64,000 nt of DNA from JANSWP01 sp041941305 (GTDB taxonomy: Bacteria; Bacteroidota; Bacteroidia; Chitinophagales; Saprospiraceae): contig JBGTQJ010000034.1 of NCBI GenBank assembly GCA_041941305.1, positions 1-64,000 of the forward strand, in the 5' to 3' direction. The notes under the pieces are model-generated. The model saw only the letters and a list, made by a program, of their open reading frames with translations, did no database searches and was not told the origin of the DNA. Position 1 is the first letter of the stretch. Every line of letters begins with the position of its first letter. Positions 19,242-29,179 of this stretch are shown here, piece after piece. A program made the position numbers and the translations under genes.

Positions 19242-19291
19242 AGGAAGCCAAGGATTAAAATTTGCTAGCAAATTTTAATCCTTGGCTTCCT
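19242..19291. repeat. 50-bp perfect palindrome
   Basis: The left 25 bases (starting AGGAAGCCAAGGATTAAAAT) are followed without spacer by their exact complement (ending TAATCCTTGGCTTCCT), with GCTAGC at the centre. It lies 64 bp upstream of the desaturase ATG. A terminator for the upstream AraC gene or a regulatory cruciform is possible. Confidence 0.85.
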
Positions 19292-19504
19292 ATAAAATTT
19301 TTCATCAGCGGCTTTTGCGCCGATGTTATTTGGAACCCTCCTTTTTTCGAGCCCTGAGCTTTTAAGTTGAAATGATTATAAAAGCAGATGCTCTATTATT
19401 AAATCAATTGTCCCGACAAACATATCTGCAAGTCAAATGGCGATCTCATCTTTTATGAAAAATGCTGATTGATTTCGAAATCGAGGAGGATAACAATGTG
19501 AATT

Positions 19505-19575
19505 CAGTATGCAGTAAGCAGTGAAAGGTTTAAACTCCTTCTGCCTACTGCAAACTGCAAACTGCCTACTGCATA
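19505..19575. repeat. Heptamer hairpin (CTGCNNA units)
   Basis: Left arm CAGTATG-CAGTAAG-CAGTGAA faces a right arm CTGCCTA-CTGCAAA-CTGCAAA-CTGCCTA-CTGCATA in register (19541-19575). The right arm supplies the last codons and stop of the AraC gene (19566). Confidence 0.8.
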
Positions 19576-20609
19576 CTGTCCACAGAAATCTGCCTAAATT
19601 CCGTCGGTGTCATTCCAGTCTTATGCTTAAAAGCTTTATTGAAAGGAGCAAGGGAGGCGTAGCCAAGGTTATAAGCTATTTCTAAAATGGTGAGCTGCCT
19701 GTTTTCCTTTTTGGAAAGGACTTCTTTGGCTTCTTCGATTCGGTAGGCGTTTAGAAAATCATTGAAATTGCGAAAGCCTAAATGTTGGTTGATAGCTTGG
19801 CGAAGTTTGTATTCTTTGATGTTCATCTTTTGGGCGAGCAGGGGTATAGTCAATCCTTCTGTTTTGTAGATTTTTTGTTGCTCCATCAAGGACATTAAAT
19901 GATCAATGGTTGCGGCATCTACCGTTGGAGCTTCTTTTTCAGGGGCTGGCTCTACTTTAGTAGATTGAAAAAAATCGCTTTTAAACTGTAATAAATCAAA
20001 TGTGAAGTAATAGATCATTATCAGGATAGTCGCCTTTTGCAACAAATTGATACTTCCTGGAACATCATTGTGAAAAGTCACTTCCGTCAAAACAGTCAAA
20101 ATCATCAGGATAGCTGTCGCAGAAATGAAAACCAAACGAAAACGATAGCGGGAAAGCAATAAATCTCCGGAATAATTTCGGGCTGCTTCCACTATAGCCA
20201 GGATGATAAACAAAAGAGTTGTCAGGTGAGGTAACAGCATTAAAATGATGGAAGCACTATCAGAAAAATCGAATACATTATCCAATTGAAACAGCATCAT
20301 CTGAAATCCAACAAAGCCGATTACAAGAAAAATTATCCACTTGCTCAGTTTGAAATTATCATCAAAATAAGCTTTGCTTACCAACCAAAAGCTACAAGGC
20401 AAGGCCAGGGTAGTAGGATATAAAAACCAGTTGATTTCGTACAAATCATCTAAGCTAAAATCAATCAGTAGATAAGAGGCAAGGCAAACAACAAAAAAGA
20501 AATTGACCCTCGCTGTGAGGTGTTTAGGATAGGATTTTAGCATCAAAACTCCAAAAACGATTAACTGTGATACACTTAAAATCCGGATGATATTTGAGAT
20601 GCTTTCCAC
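19566..20609 (-). CDS. Membrane-bound AraC-family transcriptional regulator
   Basis: About 347 residues from a GTG at 20609, chosen because upstream codons back to a TTG at 20663 lie partly in a hexamer repeat and no ATG is available; the start is uncertain. The N-terminal part has six to seven hydrophobic segments (IIRILSVSQLIVFGVLML; NFFFVVCLASYLLIDF; WIIFLVIGFVGFQMMLF; IILMLLPHLTTLLFIILAIVEA). The C-terminal about 100 residues are an AraC DNA-binding domain with two helix-turn-helix motifs (LTIPLLAQKMNIKEYKLRQAIN and ILEIAYNLGYASLAPFNKAFK followed by MTPTEFR). Such 7TM-AraC proteins act as one-component sensors. The stop codon lies within a heptamer repeat. The antiporter gene upstream is 124 bp away on the same strand. 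Confidence 0.88.
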   Translation of the reverse strand: MESISNIIRILSVSQLIVFGVLMLKSYPKHLTARVNFFFVVCLASYLLIDFSLDDLYEINWFLYPTTLALPCSFWLVSKAYFDDNFKLSKWIIFLVIGFVGFQMMLFQLDNVFDFSDSASIILMLLPHLTTLLFIILAIVEAARNYSGDLLLSRYRFRLVFISATAILMILTVLTEVTFHNDVPGSINLLQKATILIMIYYFTFDLLQFKSDFFQSTKVEPAPEKEAPTVDAATIDHLMSLMEQQKIYKTEGLTIPLLAQKMNIKEYKLRQAINQHLGFRNFNDFLNAYRIEEAKEVLSKKENRQLTILEIAYNLGYASLAPFNKAFKHKTGMTPTEFRQISVDSMQ

Positions 20610-20652
20610 AGTGGGAAGTTCGGAAATTTTTGGAGAATGAAAAAGTTTAAAA

Positions 20653-20730
20653 TTCAAGATCAAGAATCAAGTTCAAGTTCAATTTTTGATCTTAAACTTA
20701 AACTTAAACTTAAACTTAAACTTGAACTTA
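20653..20730. repeat. Hexamer-repeat hairpin (CTTAAA)n
   Basis: Right arm 20691-20730 is CTTAAA five times, then CTTGAA and CTTA. The left arm 20653-20684 is built of TCAAGA/TCAAGT units that pair imperfectly with it. It fills nearly the whole space between the antiporter stop (20733) and the AraC gene. Confidence 0.8.
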
Positions 20731-20732
20731 TC

Positions 20733-22352
20733 TCAGCTTGTCATGGAAGCCGTGATCGTCTCCGCAACCGAAATTTCCTCTGGCACTACCTGGTTGGCGC
20801 CCAATTTGTGTAACTGATCTGCCTCCTGGGCATATTTGGTCCGCACTACGATTTTGGCCTGGTGGTTCATTTTTCGGATATTGATGGTGATGGCTTCTGC
20901 AATTGCTGCTTCGGGCACAGTGATGATCACTTGTTTTGCGGATTCGACAGCAGCTCTCTTAAGCACTTCGGGATCTTTGCCATTACCGATGAAGACCTGA
21001 GCCATTTGCCGATCTTCTTCATTAACATTCCGTTCGCTTAATTCGATAATTGCCAATGGGGTCTGTCGGGTAGAAAAGAATTTGGCGATGCGCTTGCCAC
21101 CTGGACCATAACCTATAATAATCGTATGGTCGTTCAATGTACAGGTTTTGGGAAGGCAGACTTTGTCTTCGAGACCACGCGTCCATTTTTTCCACCAGGA
21201 GAATTGGACAATAGACCCTGCCAATTTGGGACTGGAACCTATAATCACTGCGGAGACTATCATAGACAATATGGAGACAGATAGAAAAACCTGATAAGTA
21301 TATTCGGATAAAATTTGCCCTTCCAAACCAACTTTGGATAAGATGAAGGCAAACTCGCCAACCTGACACAGCACAAGACCACTCACCACCGCATTTCGAA
21401 CGCCAATTTTGAGATAAAAGGAGGTGGGGACAATGATCAAAAATTTGAGCAGCATCACCAATGCTGTAGCTGCCAACAACAATAAAAAATGCTCAAACAA
21501 AAAGCCCAAATTCAACAGCATACCTACTGACACAAAGAAGATTGCTGTAAATATCTTTTTGAAAGGCATGATGTTTTTCAAGGCTTCAAAACTATATTCT
21601 GATTCAGAAATAATCAATCCTGCCAGGAATGCTCCCAATGCCAATTTTAAGCCCAATTGCTTTGTAATAAAGGCTGTAGCAAAACAAATAACGATAATGG
21701 AAATTAGGAATAACTCCTGATTTCGCGTTTGAACGATATTTCGAATCAGCGGTGGAACCAATTTTCGTGCTGCAATAACTACCACCACCACCAGGCCAAT
21801 GCCAAAAAGGATATTGCTAAATGAAGCCGAAGTGGTATCACCACCTTCTGCCAAATAGGGAACTGCCAACATCATGGGAATAATGATGATGTCCTGAAAA
21901 ATGAGAATAGAGACCGCATTCTTCCCAAAAAGCGTATTCATCCAACCTTTTTCCTGAAATAATTGCAACACAATAGCTGTACTCGACATGGCTATCAGCA
22001 TTCCTACAAATATGGCCTGATTGATTTCAAGACCTACCATAAAAGCAATCAAAGTAAAAAGCAAAATGCTCCCGAAAACCTGTAGGCTTCCTCCAATCAA
22101 TACGAATTTTTTCGCTTTGATGAGTTTATCCAAAGAAAACTCAATCCCAATGGAAAACAATAGCAACAAAATGCCAATCTCTGCCATTTCATTAACTTCT
22201 TCAACTGTCGAAATCAACTCAATTCCATATGGACCCACGAGAATGCCTGCCACCAAAAATCCTACAATGGAGGGCAACTTTAGCCTGCTCGTGACATAAA
22301 GGGATACCGCAGAAACGGAAAGAATGATTATCAGGTCATTGAGTAAATGCAT
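20733..22352 (-). CDS. KefB/YbaL-type monovalent cation:proton antiporter
   Basis: 539 residues. Residues 1-385 form a CPA2 antiporter domain with about 12 transmembrane helices (LPSIVGFLVAGILVGPYG, IGILLLLFSIGIEFS, GMLIAMSSTAIVLQLFQEKG, ILIFQDIIIIPMM, LALGAFLAGLIISES, SVGMLLNLGFLF). Residues about 405-530 form a TrkA-N (RCK) nucleotide-binding domain with GYGPGGKRIAKFF near 415. It exchanges K+ or Na+ for H+ across the inner membrane and is gated by nucleotide binding. There is no TrkA-C domain, so the C-terminus is shorter than in E. coli KefB but like YbaL. The gene is the first of a minus-strand run; 209 bp upstream separate it from a divergent acetyltransferase. Confidence 0.93.
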   Translation of the reverse strand: MHLLNDLIIILSVSAVSLYVTSRLKLPSIVGFLVAGILVGPYGIELISTVEEVNEMAEIGILLLLFSIGIEFSLDKLIKAKKFVLIGGSLQVFGSILLFTLIAFMVGLEINQAIFVGMLIAMSSTAIVLQLFQEKGWMNTLFGKNAVSILIFQDIIIIPMMLAVPYLAEGGDTTSASFSNILFGIGLVVVVVIAARKLVPPLIRNIVQTRNQELFLISIIVICFATAFITKQLGLKLALGAFLAGLIISESEYSFEALKNIMPFKKIFTAIFFVSVGMLLNLGFLFEHFLLLLAATALVMLLKFLIIVPTSFYLKIGVRNAVVSGLVLCQVGEFAFILSKVGLEGQILSEYTYQVFLSVSILSMIVSAVIIGSSPKLAGSIVQFSWWKKWTRGLEDKVCLPKTCTLNDHTIIIGYGPGGKRIAKFFSTRQTPLAIIELSERNVNEEDRQMAQVFIGNGKDPEVLKRAAVESAKQVIITVPEAAIAEAITINIRKMNHQAKIVVRTKYAQEADQLHKLGANQVVPEEISVAETITASMTS

Positions 22353-22561
22353 GGTGGTTTTCGATTGAGTATCTGATAAGGGTTACAAGGAAGAAAACCC
22401 TGTAAGGGCGATTTTGTTTTGAACAGTTCATATTGAAATTCAAAAATATCTATTTTGGGATTAAAACATTTTTTCAGATAATTGATTATTAGTATGTTTT
22501 TTATTCCAGATTGAAAAAATCCAATCTGGGATTAAAATATAAATCATTGAATTTCAATCAT

Positions 22562-22855
22562 ATGGAATACACTCTGATTGATAACGATCAAAAAAGTCAA
22601 TATGAACTTCATGTTGATGAGTTGGTACCGAAAATTGAGTACATTAAAAAAAATAATAGAATCTTCCTGACGCATACTGAAGTTCCAAAAGCATTGGAAG
22701 GTAAGGGAATCGGTTCTCAGCTTGTAAAGAAAGTATTGGAAGATATCAAAACAAAAGATCTTACTTTAATACCACTGTGCCCCTTTGTAGCCATGTATAT
22801 TAAGCGGCACCCCGAATGGAAGGAATTGGTGTTGAAGGGGATAAATATTGGCTGA
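22562..22855 (+). CDS. Small GNAT-like N-acetyltransferase
   Basis: 97 residues from the ATG at 22562. The protein is a compact single-domain acetyltransferase of the type found as Acetyltransf_CG: IFLTHTEVPKALEGKGIGSQLVKKVLEDI carries the EGKGIGSxLV acetyl-CoA pyrophosphate loop, and LIPLCPFVAMYIKRHPEW is the family's typical C-terminal stretch. It probably acetylates a small molecule or protein; the substrate is unknown. It is divergent from the antiporter and is not linked to other genes. Confidence 0.9.
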   Translation: MEYTLIDNDQKSQYELHVDELVPKIEYIKKNNRIFLTHTEVPKALEGKGIGSQLVKKVLEDIKTKDLTLIPLCPFVAMYIKRHPEWKELVLKGINIG

Positions 22856-23025
22856 AAAGATCCCCTGTTTTAGTCCTTGAATTTGATACAGGAAACATCC
22901 TCTGGAGGAACAGAAATTTTCCTTCAATTTAGGCACAAAAGCAGCAATTTGCCTTTTAGTTAGAAGCCCTGAGTTTTGGGGGAGTGAACCCTGCATCTTC
23001 CAACGAAATAATTAAAATACCTTAT

Positions 23026-24030
23026 CTAATGTTTTATGAATTGTCCTACAATAACACCTTTCCCGTCCGTCAATTTCAAAAAATAAAATCCACTTGGTAA
23101 TTGGTTTACTCGATACCTTTGGCCCGTCACAAAAGCCTGCTGATTTAACAATCTTCCCCGGGCATCGAAAATGCTGATTTCATTTGGTTTGATTGTATTT
23201 TCAGGTAGATGAATGTTGAGGAAATCGGTAGCGGGGTTAGGTGAGAGAATTATCTCCCCAATGATTGTTTCACTGGATGAAGTCACACAGTCCATGGTAA
23301 CGATTTCATCGCTTTCAAAAGCCCCGATATCTACACAACCGTTTATCCGTGGATTTCCAGCGAGGTCGAAGTCGGTAAAAATATCGAGGTCAACACCTTT
23401 ATCTATAACTGGACTGTTTGGAGCTATCGGACGATAAGCCATATCCAGCAATGGGTTAGTGTTTTGCTGGTCATAGATTGAAGCATAATTAGCAAAGGAG
23501 TCATCTCCAATGAGGCTGCCTCCATTGGAAGTGACTGTAACATTACCTGTTACTGCTTCAAATTCTGTAATTCCATTATTGAATAAAATGGTGTTTTGAA
23601 TGGTTAGTCCACTCGAATTACCAAGGACAATACCTGGACCATCGTTGTCTGCTATTGTGGCGTTTATAATTCGGAACTGGAGAAAGGAGTCCAGCATGAT
23701 GGTGCTGCCGCCTGTGTTGCCTGTGAGGAGGCTGTTTCCCAGTGACATAGAGGCTGCAGGGTTGGCTGGCGTTGATAACCCGTATTGGAATGCTCCGACG
23801 GCACTGCTTGAGGGGCTGTGATTGGCCTGGATCTCACAGCGTTCCAGGGATGCCTGGAAGTTGTCAGTACTGGTATCAATCCAAAGACCTCCGGCCCTTT
23901 CCCCAGCCGTATTGCCATTGATTTGGCAATCCTCAATTATGAAGGTGGGTGAACTGCCGGCAACCCCAAAAATCGTTAGGCGATGTTTTTCATGACGTAA
24001 AAGTATTAGGTAAACTGATATTGATGCCAT
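23026..24030 (-). pseudogene. 5'-truncated beta-helix protein with T9SS sorting domain
   Basis: The frame encodes 334 residues but starts abruptly. The first about 20 residues (MASISVYLILLRHEKH...) show no proper signal peptide, then the sequence enters mid-domain in right-handed beta-helix repeats (FIIEDCQINGNT, ASLERCEIQANH, LGNSLLTGNTGG, IINATIADNDGPGI, LTIQNTILFNNG). A typical tail segment (NSPVIDKGVD...DLAGNPRINGCVDIGAFE) follows, and a T9SS C-terminal domain (IILSPNPATDFLNIHLPEN to FYFLKLTDGKG). Intact relatives have a signal peptide and several hundred more residues. I infer that the 5' part was lost, with the junction near 23960-24000. It lies immediately beyond the downstream end of the permease array. 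Expression and export are doubtful. Confidence 0.65.
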
Positions 24031-24320
24031 AAAAATGAGTATAAATTGCTTCTATCTACTACACCAAATGGTGAAAAAGCATTACTCATTGGTGCAAAAT
24101 GGGTACCTAAGAGGCATTATAGCCAAGATAGATATAATTTGTATCGAAAATGGTAAAGTTACTGATCACTTTTTAGAAGCAAGAGTCAAGCAGTTAGACA
24201 CAAGAATTTTATACGGAAGTGATTGTATCATTTGCCTATTTTTTTCTTATTGCTCAAAAATTGTATAGCATTAAGAAGATTGGTATTTACAAAAAATAAC
24301 CACCTGTGCCTATATCTTTT
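24031..24320. other. Gap between permease array and truncated T9SS gene
   Basis: 290 bp with no supported gene. A 77-codon frame on the plus strand (24035-24268) has no recognisable features and I do not call it. No clear terminator for the permease unit was found. Confidence 0.4.
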
Positions 24321-26735
24321 TTACTCACTTCTCAAACTCTCCACCGGATTCGCCAAGGCTGCTTTTGTACTTTGGAATCCCACGGTCACAAAAGCGATGC
24401 CCACAGCAAGGAAGCCTGCCAAAAGGAATACTGACCAATGGATATCAATGCGAAAAGCAAAATCCTGAAGCCACTGATTCATAGCATACCAGGCAATTGG
24501 AGTGGTAATCAAAATGGCAATCAATACCAATTTTAAAAAGTCTTTGGAGAGCAAACCGACCAGACCAATAACCGTCGCTCCCAATACTTTTCGTATGCCG
24601 ATTTCCTTCCGCCTTTGCAAGGCTATGAATAAGGACAAACCAAGTAATCCCAAACAAGCAATAAAAATTGCTAATCCTGCAAAAATGCCAGCTATTTGCC
24701 CAAATTGAGCATCTGCCTGGTATTGTTGTTCAAAATGTCGATCCAGGAAAAAGTATTCAAACAACTCATTGGGAAAAACGCGATCATAAGTTTGGTTGAT
24801 AAATTCGACTGTTTCAGCTAATTCACTGGTGGATATTTTGATGGCAATCTTGCGGAATTCAGTGGGACGATTGATGAATACGTATTCTCCTGCTGCTTTT
24901 TGAAATCCCCACTGCTGGTAATCACTGACAACTCCTGCAACGGTAAAAGTATCTCCCATACATCGATAACGCTGTCCCAGTGCTTCTTCATAATCGAGAA
25001 TGCCAAAACTTCGACAAGCAGTCTCTGTCAACAACATCGATCGAACCTCGGGCGATTCATTTGGGTAAAAGTTACGACCTGCCAATACTTCCAATTCGTA
25101 TTGAGGTACAAATTCAGGATCTACAGAATTGAGATAAATGATTTTGCTTAAGCGATTGGAGGCATCTTCTGTGATTTTATGAATACCAGGCACCCAGGTA
25201 TTTTCATCACCTGGAACATTATGAGAAGTGGCAATGCTGGTAATGGTGTTGTGCTGCAGTAATTGTTGCTTAAATAGATCAAAATTGGAAGCATTGATGC
25301 TATCCCGAAGATTGGGAGCCCGCACGACCAGTGTTTGGGAAATATCCATACCCAGATCCATCTTCCGCATAAAATTCAATTGTTCCATTATGACCAGGGT
25401 GCCTGCGACCAGCAAAATGGCAATGCCGAACTGAAAAACAATTAAGGATTTGCGTAAGAAGCTGCCACTTTTGTTACTGCCAAAATGCTCCTGATTGAAG
25501 ACTGTTTTTGGAGAATAGCCTGAAAGTACTAAAGCGGGATAAAGGCTGCTCAAAACCAAACCAATGATAAATATAATTGACAGTCCAAAAATCAACTTAG
25601 GTTCCTGAAACCATTGGAAAGAAATTGGTTTCCCTACGAGATCATGGAAAAATGGTTGTATAATTTCCATTAAAATGAGGGCAATGATTAATGCACTTGA
25701 ATTGAGCAACAAACTTTGGGTCAGAAATTGTTTGATCAAATGACCTCGGTTGGCACCTATCGTTTTGCGCACCCCTACTTCCTGAGCCCTGGTAGCCGCT
25801 TTTGCTGTAGTCAGATTGACATAATTTACCCAGGCCATTAGCAAAATGAAGAATCCTATCAGCAATAATAAATTGACTGCTATGCCATTGCCATTGACCC
25901 TTGCTTCAAGGCTGAGGTTGGAGTTGAGGTGAATATCTTCTATTGGCTGGAGGTGCAATTCATGGTGAATATCATGTTCTCGATATCTTGGTTCATAATC
26001 TGCAATGTAATCGATTCCATTCATCTTCTCTTCCAAATCCTCTGCAGTTCCAGGTTTGAGCACCAGATAATTGTAAAAATCCCGCCATCCCCATACAGAC
26101 ATTAAATCCGGAATTTGTGTCAAGGTGTTGATAGACAAAAACATATCAGATTGGAAGTGAGAATTTTCCGGAATATCTTCCATCACGCCCGTAACGCGAT
26201 AAGTTTGTTGCCTTGGCCAGTTTTGGATGTCAAAACTTTGGCCTACGCAATCCAGTGTTTTGAAATAGCGCTGAGCTGCCGAGGTAGATAAGACAACACT
26301 ATTGGGTTCTACGAGAGCAGTTTTGGGCGCACCATGAATCAGGTTGATTGAAAATACATCAAACAAGGTACTATCTGTATAATAAAATGCCTCATCTCGA
26401 TATCGCTCATCCCCAATGTGTATTAAGCCGGTTGAACCAAAAAATCGGGTATAAGTTTCTACCTCAGGAAAGTCGTTTTGCAGCGCTGGTGGCAAACCCA
26501 AATAGCTGGTTGCAGACTGCACATTCAGTTGGTTATTTCTGTAAACATCCATGGTGATTCTGTAGAGGTCACCCACTTTTTCGTGATAGCGGTCATAACT
26601 TTTTTCAAATAACACATACTGAAGCAATAGTAAAAACCCTGCAAGCCCGATAGAAAGGCCAAGCAAGTTTAAGAGGGTCGCTTGTTTGTTGAAGAAAAAA
26701 TGCCGAATTGCGATTTTGATGTAATTGTTTATCAT
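24321..26735 (-). CDS. Orphan FtsX/MacB-type ABC permease, paralog 1 (last gene of unit 4)
   Basis: 804 residues from the ATG at 26735, aligned with the paralogs (MINNYIKIAIRHFFFNKQATLLNLL); upstream codons overlap the preceding gene and are rejected. Layout: TM1 about 20-43, a periplasmic MacB-like domain about 45-280, three-helix FtsX core around AQEVGVRKTIGANRGHLIKQFL (about 318), TM near 430, a second periplasmic domain about 455-670, and FtsX core 2 with KEIGIRKVLGATVIGLVGLLSKDF (about 712). The end ALANPVESLRSE is the family signature. No ATP-binding domain is present. It lies 40 bp after the paralog 26776-29133 and is probably co-transcribed with it. These permeases belong to the type that extrudes or transmits mechanical force to substrates; the partner ATPase must be elsewhere. 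Confidence 0.9.
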   Translation of the reverse strand: MINNYIKIAIRHFFFNKQATLLNLLGLSIGLAGFLLLLQYVLFEKSYDRYHEKVGDLYRITMDVYRNNQLNVQSATSYLGLPPALQNDFPEVETYTRFFGSTGLIHIGDERYRDEAFYYTDSTLFDVFSINLIHGAPKTALVEPNSVVLSTSAAQRYFKTLDCVGQSFDIQNWPRQQTYRVTGVMEDIPENSHFQSDMFLSINTLTQIPDLMSVWGWRDFYNYLVLKPGTAEDLEEKMNGIDYIADYEPRYREHDIHHELHLQPIEDIHLNSNLSLEARVNGNGIAVNLLLLIGFFILLMAWVNYVNLTTAKAATRAQEVGVRKTIGANRGHLIKQFLTQSLLLNSSALIIALILMEIIQPFFHDLVGKPISFQWFQEPKLIFGLSIIFIIGLVLSSLYPALVLSGYSPKTVFNQEHFGSNKSGSFLRKSLIVFQFGIAILLVAGTLVIMEQLNFMRKMDLGMDISQTLVVRAPNLRDSINASNFDLFKQQLLQHNTITSIATSHNVPGDENTWVPGIHKITEDASNRLSKIIYLNSVDPEFVPQYELEVLAGRNFYPNESPEVRSMLLTETACRSFGILDYEEALGQRYRCMGDTFTVAGVVSDYQQWGFQKAAGEYVFINRPTEFRKIAIKISTSELAETVEFINQTYDRVFPNELFEYFFLDRHFEQQYQADAQFGQIAGIFAGLAIFIACLGLLGLSLFIALQRRKEIGIRKVLGATVIGLVGLLSKDFLKLVLIAILITTPIAWYAMNQWLQDFAFRIDIHWSVFLLAGFLAVGIAFVTVGFQSTKAALANPVESLRSE

Positions 26736-26775
26736 TGCTCGATTTTTTTGGTAACTCTCCAAGAGTTCTGAGCTC

Positions 26776-29133
26776 CTATTCACTCTTCAAGCTCTCCACC
26801 GGATTCGCCAATGCTGCTTTTACACTTTGAAACCCAACTGTCAAGAGCGCGATTGAAACTGCAACTACACCGGCAAATACAAATACTCCGACTGAGATTT
26901 CAATCCGGTAGGCAAAATCAGAGAGCCAATTGTTCATGAAATACCAGGCAAGAGGTACTGCGAGGAATAGCGCAATTAGCACAGGCTTCAGAAAGTCTTT
27001 GGAAAGCATGCCGACGATGCCAGCAGTCGTAGCACCCAATACCTTTCGAATGCCAATTTCTTTGGTTCGTTGTTTAGCCATAAAGGCTGCCAATCCAAAT
27101 AATCCCAGACAGGCAATAAAAATGGCGATAGAAGAAAAGACCGTGAAAATGGAAGACATGCGTTTCTCCCGATTGTATAATTGTTGAATTTCATCATCCA
27201 GGAAAGCAAACTCAAATGGAGAAGCAGTAGCCATTGTTTTCCACTCGGACTCTATAGCCTGTACCTGTTCTTTCAAATTCCCCGGTTGTAATCGAACGAA
27301 AATATTGGATAAACGATAGGCAGTTCCTCTCAATACCAAAGGCTCGATGTCATGATGCAGGGAGGTGAAATTAAAATCTTTCACGATGCCGATAACCTGA
27401 CCTTCCCAACGACCTCCGTAGGACAATTTTTTGCCTACGGGGTCTTCCCAGCCCAGACGTTTGGCGGCTGTTTCGTTTAGTAGATATGCGGTGCTATCGG
27501 TGGTTCTGGCAGGGTCAAAATCGCGTCCGGCGACCAGCTCCAGCTTCAAGGTACTGGCAAATGCCTCATCAATATGGCAATAGGAGAGCGATGTTTGTTC
27601 GTAATTGGATGGTTGTTCGGGCACAAAAATGGTGCTGTCAAAACCATCTCCTGGTAAATATTGAGCGGTAGAAACTTGTTGAACAGCTGGCTGGGCTTTT
27701 ATCTTCTCAATAAAAGGATCGTAGTTATTACCGAGTGCAGTTGCGCTTCGAATAATAAGCACCTGCTCTTTGTCAAAGCCCATTTCCTTATTTTGCATGA
27801 AGTGCAGTTGACCCTTGACTATCAAAGTACCAATGATAAGTGCACCTGAAATGCAAAACTGAAAAACCACCAAAGCCTGACGAAAGCCATCCTTTCCTTT
27901 TGATTTGGTCAATTGTCCTCTAATGACTTTGGAGGGCAGGAAGGATGAAAGTGCAAAAGCAGGAAAGGCACCTGTCAGCAAGGCGGTGACCAATACCAAG
28001 GTAATTAACAATCCCCAAACAAAAGGAGAACTCATCAAATCAATACTCAAGGATTTATTCGTAAAATCATTAAAATAAGGCAAGGCAATCTCAGCTACGA
28101 TAATGGCAAGCAAAACAGAAACGAACACATACAGGGTTGATTCGCTAAAGAATTGCTGCACCAATTGACTTCTGGTTGATCCCAATACTTTTCGAACACC
28201 CACTTCTCTTGCACGCATCATTGCTCTGGCGGTTGCCAGGTTGATGAAATTGATAGCGGCCAAAACCAAAATGAAAACGGCAATAATCCCAAACATCCAA
28301 ACATAGGATAGATTTGGCTTTAAATGAATGTCTTTGATTGACTCAAAAGGAAAACTGGTAAAATTTCCTGCTTCTTTAAAAGATTCATCTGCTACATGCT
28401 CGTCCACATAAGCCTGCATTTTTTCGTGTAGGGCAGTCGGATCGCCCTGTTCATCCAAAACAAAATAGGTCCATAAAGTGGCGGAGCCCCAGGAAGTTTT
28501 ACGACGTTCAAGCTGGGTTAGTTGATTGAGCGAAGCAATAAAGTCAAAATGGAAGTGGGATTGAGCAGGAAAACTTTCAATTACTCCACCAATTTGCATG
28601 GTCTTTCCGTCATTCCTTTCAATGTTTTGACCAATAATAGAACTGAAGTTATTGGTTTTTCCGAAGTACCTTTCTGCGGTTTTTTCTGTTATCAAAACAA
28701 CATCCGGATTTTGAATAACGGAATGTGTAGCGCCCTCCAGTGTTTGTACGGTAAAAACTTCAAAAAAGTCTTCATCAACAAACAACACATTGCTTTCTCG
28801 GACAAAGTCAGTTCCTTTTTTGGTCGTAAATCGTCCTTTGTAAACTTGAGTGGCTACCTCAACTTCCGGAAATTCGCTCTCCATGGTTTCTGCTAAAGGC
28901 ATTGGAACCAAAGGAATTTTCCAGCTATTGTCTCCATATTTGGCTTCCCAAAGGGAACGATAAATTCGATCAGATTTTTCGTGAAACTGATCATAGCTCA
29001 ATTCATCCTTAACCCACAAAAACAATAAAAAACATACAGCAATGCCCATCGTCAAACCTGCTACATTGATAAAACTGTAGCCTTTATGCTTTAGCATATT
29101 GCGGAGGGCAATTTTGAAGTAATTTCTAAACAT
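26776..29133 (-). CDS. Orphan FtsX/MacB-type ABC permease, paralog 2 (first gene of unit 4)
   Basis: 785 residues, start MFRNYFKIALRNMLKHKGYSFIN. TM1 VAGLTMGIAVCFLLFLWVKDE is followed by periplasmic domain 1, FtsX core 1 with RAREVGVRKVLGSTRSQLVQQFF (about 311), TM about 425-445, periplasmic domain 2 and core 2 with RTKEIGIRKVLGATTAGIVGMLSKDF (about 694). The C-terminus is VKAALANPVESLKSE. Both FtsX cores are intact. The last about 130 codons are highly similar at DNA level to paralog 1, whereas the periplasmic domains differ, which suggests duplication followed by divergence of the outer parts. Its upstream region carries a sigma-54-like element (29243-29258) and paired dyads (29322-29360). 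The leader is long, roughly 100 bases, and holds part of a hairpin (29180-29235). Confidence 0.91.
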   Translation of the reverse strand: MFRNYFKIALRNMLKHKGYSFINVAGLTMGIAVCFLLFLWVKDELSYDQFHEKSDRIYRSLWEAKYGDNSWKIPLVPMPLAETMESEFPEVEVATQVYKGRFTTKKGTDFVRESNVLFVDEDFFEVFTVQTLEGATHSVIQNPDVVLITEKTAERYFGKTNNFSSIIGQNIERNDGKTMQIGGVIESFPAQSHFHFDFIASLNQLTQLERRKTSWGSATLWTYFVLDEQGDPTALHEKMQAYVDEHVADESFKEAGNFTSFPFESIKDIHLKPNLSYVWMFGIIAVFILVLAAINFINLATARAMMRAREVGVRKVLGSTRSQLVQQFFSESTLYVFVSVLLAIIVAEIALPYFNDFTNKSLSIDLMSSPFVWGLLITLVLVTALLTGAFPAFALSSFLPSKVIRGQLTKSKGKDGFRQALVVFQFCISGALIIGTLIVKGQLHFMQNKEMGFDKEQVLIIRSATALGNNYDPFIEKIKAQPAVQQVSTAQYLPGDGFDSTIFVPEQPSNYEQTSLSYCHIDEAFASTLKLELVAGRDFDPARTTDSTAYLLNETAAKRLGWEDPVGKKLSYGGRWEGQVIGIVKDFNFTSLHHDIEPLVLRGTAYRLSNIFVRLQPGNLKEQVQAIESEWKTMATASPFEFAFLDDEIQQLYNREKRMSSIFTVFSSIAIFIACLGLFGLAAFMAKQRTKEIGIRKVLGATTAGIVGMLSKDFLKPVLIALFLAVPLAWYFMNNWLSDFAYRIEISVGVFVFAGVVAVSIALLTVGFQSVKAALANPVESLKSE

Positions 29134-29179
29134 AGTCGGGTTGTTTTGATTAGGGATATAAGCCCCTTCATTTTGCCAT

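Larger units (their letters stand above)
19179..19608. other. Intergenic region with overlapping palindromes
   Basis: No gene is supported between the desaturase start and the AraC gene. It contains AAAATTATCCCC/GGGGATAATTTT (19203-19239), a 50-bp perfect palindrome (19242-19291), CATCAGCGGC/GCGCCGATG (from 19304), a weak palindrome centred on TTGTCCCGACAA (19408-19419) and a CTGC heptamer hairpin (19505-19575) that runs into the 3' end of the AraC gene. Confidence 0.6.

Noticed and set aside
19179..19271. N-terminal extension of the desaturase
   Set aside because: The extra codons translate the 50-bp palindrome and precede an ATG that matches the family start.
24035..24268. 77-codon frame between the permease array and the truncated T9SS gene
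   Set aside because: No signal peptide, domain or similarity that I recognise, and it is short and isolated.
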